From the NCBI GenBank assembly GCA_024277515.1, contig JAJRVB010000205.1:1-6167 (forward strand): a stretch of 6,167 nt of DNA. The letters are read 5' to 3'. The notes below the pieces were generated by a model, which worked only from the letters and a program-made list of their open reading frames with translations, was not told the origin of the DNA and did not search any database. This DNA is from Nitrospirota bacterium. Its GTDB lineage: Bacteria > Nitrospirota > Thermodesulfovibrionia > UBA6902. The translations under genes were made by a program, and so were the position numbers. How positions within the stretch are numbered: the stretch's first letter is position 1; the number at the start of each line of letters is the position of its first letter. Shown here piece by piece: positions 5,625 through 6,167 of this stretch.

Positions 5625-6167
5625 ATGCTTGAGCATTATATCAGCCTGTTTTTAAAGGCGGTGTTTGTTGAAAATCTGGCGCTTGCCTTCTTTCTCGGCA
5701 TGTGTACCTTTATTGCTATTTCGAAGAAAGTGGAAACCGCGCTTGGTCTCGGATTTGCGGTCATCTTTGTCATGACCATTACGATCCCGGTAAACAATCT
5801 TATTTACCGCTATATCCTGGAGGACGGCGCCCTCGCCTGGGCCGGCATTCCGGACGCGGACCTCACGTTTCTCGGCCTGCTTGTTTATATCGGTGTTATT
5901 GCCGCGATGGTACAGATCCTGGAGATGGCCCTTGACAGGTATGTCCCGGTCCTTTACGCGGGGCTGGGTATATTCCTTCCGTTGATAACCGTCAACTGTG
6001 CCATTCTGGGCGGTTCCCTGTTTATGGTAGAGAGGAATTATAATTTTACCGAGAGCGTTATCTACGGGTTTGGTGCAGGCGCGGGGTGGGCCCTTGCGAT
6101 AATTGCGCTGGCAGGGATCAGAGAGAAGATGAAATACAGTAACATTCCCAAAGGACTCAGGGGAGCG
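5625..6167 (+). CDS. nqrE: Na+-translocating NADH:quinone oxidoreductase subunit E, 3' end missing
   Basis: NqrE is the inverted partner of NqrD in the membrane part of the pump. The 181 codons in the window read without a stop to the edge. Family length is about 200, so roughly 20 residues, largely the last membrane segment, are cut off. Conserved blocks include FVENLALAFFLGMCTFIA (14-31) with Cys27, GLGFAVIFVMTITIPVNNL (41-59), VQILEM (96-101), LPLITVNCAILGG (118-130) with Cys125, MVERNYNF (134-141), GWALAIIALAGIREKM (154-169) and the start of the PKGLRG loop at 175-180. Cys27 and Cys125 complete the four-cysteine iron site with NqrD. ATG 5625 follows an AGAGG-type site and lies three bases after the nqrD stop. 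Confidence 0.95.
   Translation, partial: MLEHYISLFLKAVFVENLALAFFLGMCTFIAISKKVETALGLGFAVIFVMTITIPVNNLIYRYILEDGALAWAGIPDADLTFLGLLVYIGVIAAMVQILEMALDRYVPVLYAGLGIFLPLITVNCAILGGSLFMVERNYNFTESVIYGFGAGAGWALAIIALAGIREKMKYSNIPKGLRGA

Larger units (their letters stand above)
1667..6167 (+). other. nqrABCDE operon, right end cut by the window
   Basis: The five genes follow the canonical nqrABCDE order. Junctions are a 1-base overlap (A/B, TAATG), an 8-base overlap (B/C), a 14-base overlap (C/D) and a 3-base gap (D/E), consistent with one transcript and translational coupling. nqrF, encoding the NADH-, FAD- and 2Fe-2S-binding subunit, normally follows nqrE and must lie beyond the edge if the pump is complete. 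The flavin transferase gene apbE, needed to attach FMN to NqrB and NqrC, is not in this window. Confidence 0.92.

Noticed and set aside
5702..5935. 77-codon open frame on the plus strand
   Set aside because: It is a shifted frame inside nqrE, whose own frame gives a fully conserved protein.
5001..6167. Reading the last two genes as rnfE and rnfA of an Rnf complex
   Set aside because: NqrD/E and RnfE/A are homologous, but the nqrA gene and the nqrABCDE order with Nqr-type motifs exclude Rnf.

Overview
The window carries six forward-strand genes. Two are housekeeping or stress genes: pyrF (orotidine 5'-phosphate decarboxylase) and msrB (peptide-methionine (R)-S-oxide reductase). They are followed by the first five subunits of a Na+-translocating NADH:quinone oxidoreductase, nqrA-B-C-D-E. 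nqrE runs off the right edge, and nqrF is expected just outside. The first 273 bases are AT-rich and mostly non-coding. They hold a plausible extended -10 promoter for pyrF with a perfect 12-bp palindrome between its -35 and -10 hexamers.

The organism is a bacterium with bacterial-type promoters and Shine-Dalgarno sites and a Na+-dependent respiratory chain, very probably Gram-negative (Nqr context, possible signal peptide on MsrB). The phylum cannot be fixed from the sequence alone. An environmental lineage such as Nitrospirota, Desulfobacterota or a relative is a guess. The nqr block is moderately GC-rich, roughly half G+C by sampling, while pyrF and its upstream region are clearly AT-rich. 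The two halves of the window therefore differ in base composition.

Layout: 1-273 is leader and promoter region. pyrF is at 274-999. A 75-base gap without a visible terminator leads to msrB (1075-1587). A 79-base gap with a TATAAT-type promoter almost touching the start codon leads to nqrA (1667-3025). nqrB (3025-4221), nqrC (4214-5014), nqrD (5001-5621) and nqrE (5625 to the end) are packed with overlaps of 1, 8 and 14 bases and one gap of 3, a tight co-translated operon.

How the genes work together: NqrB, C, D and E form the membrane part of the pump, and NqrA is its cytoplasmic quinone-site subunit. NqrC has a textbook covalent-FMN motif (SGAT), while NqrB has a variant (TRAT, preceded by Glu rather than the usual Asp). 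The four cysteines expected to hold the intramembrane Fe-S centre are present, two in NqrD and two in NqrE. PyrF (UMP synthesis) and MsrB (repair of oxidised methionine) have no obvious functional tie to Nqr. I see no CRISPR, mobile element, RNA gene or clearly novel system. The points of interest are start-site architecture, motif variants and the composition shift.
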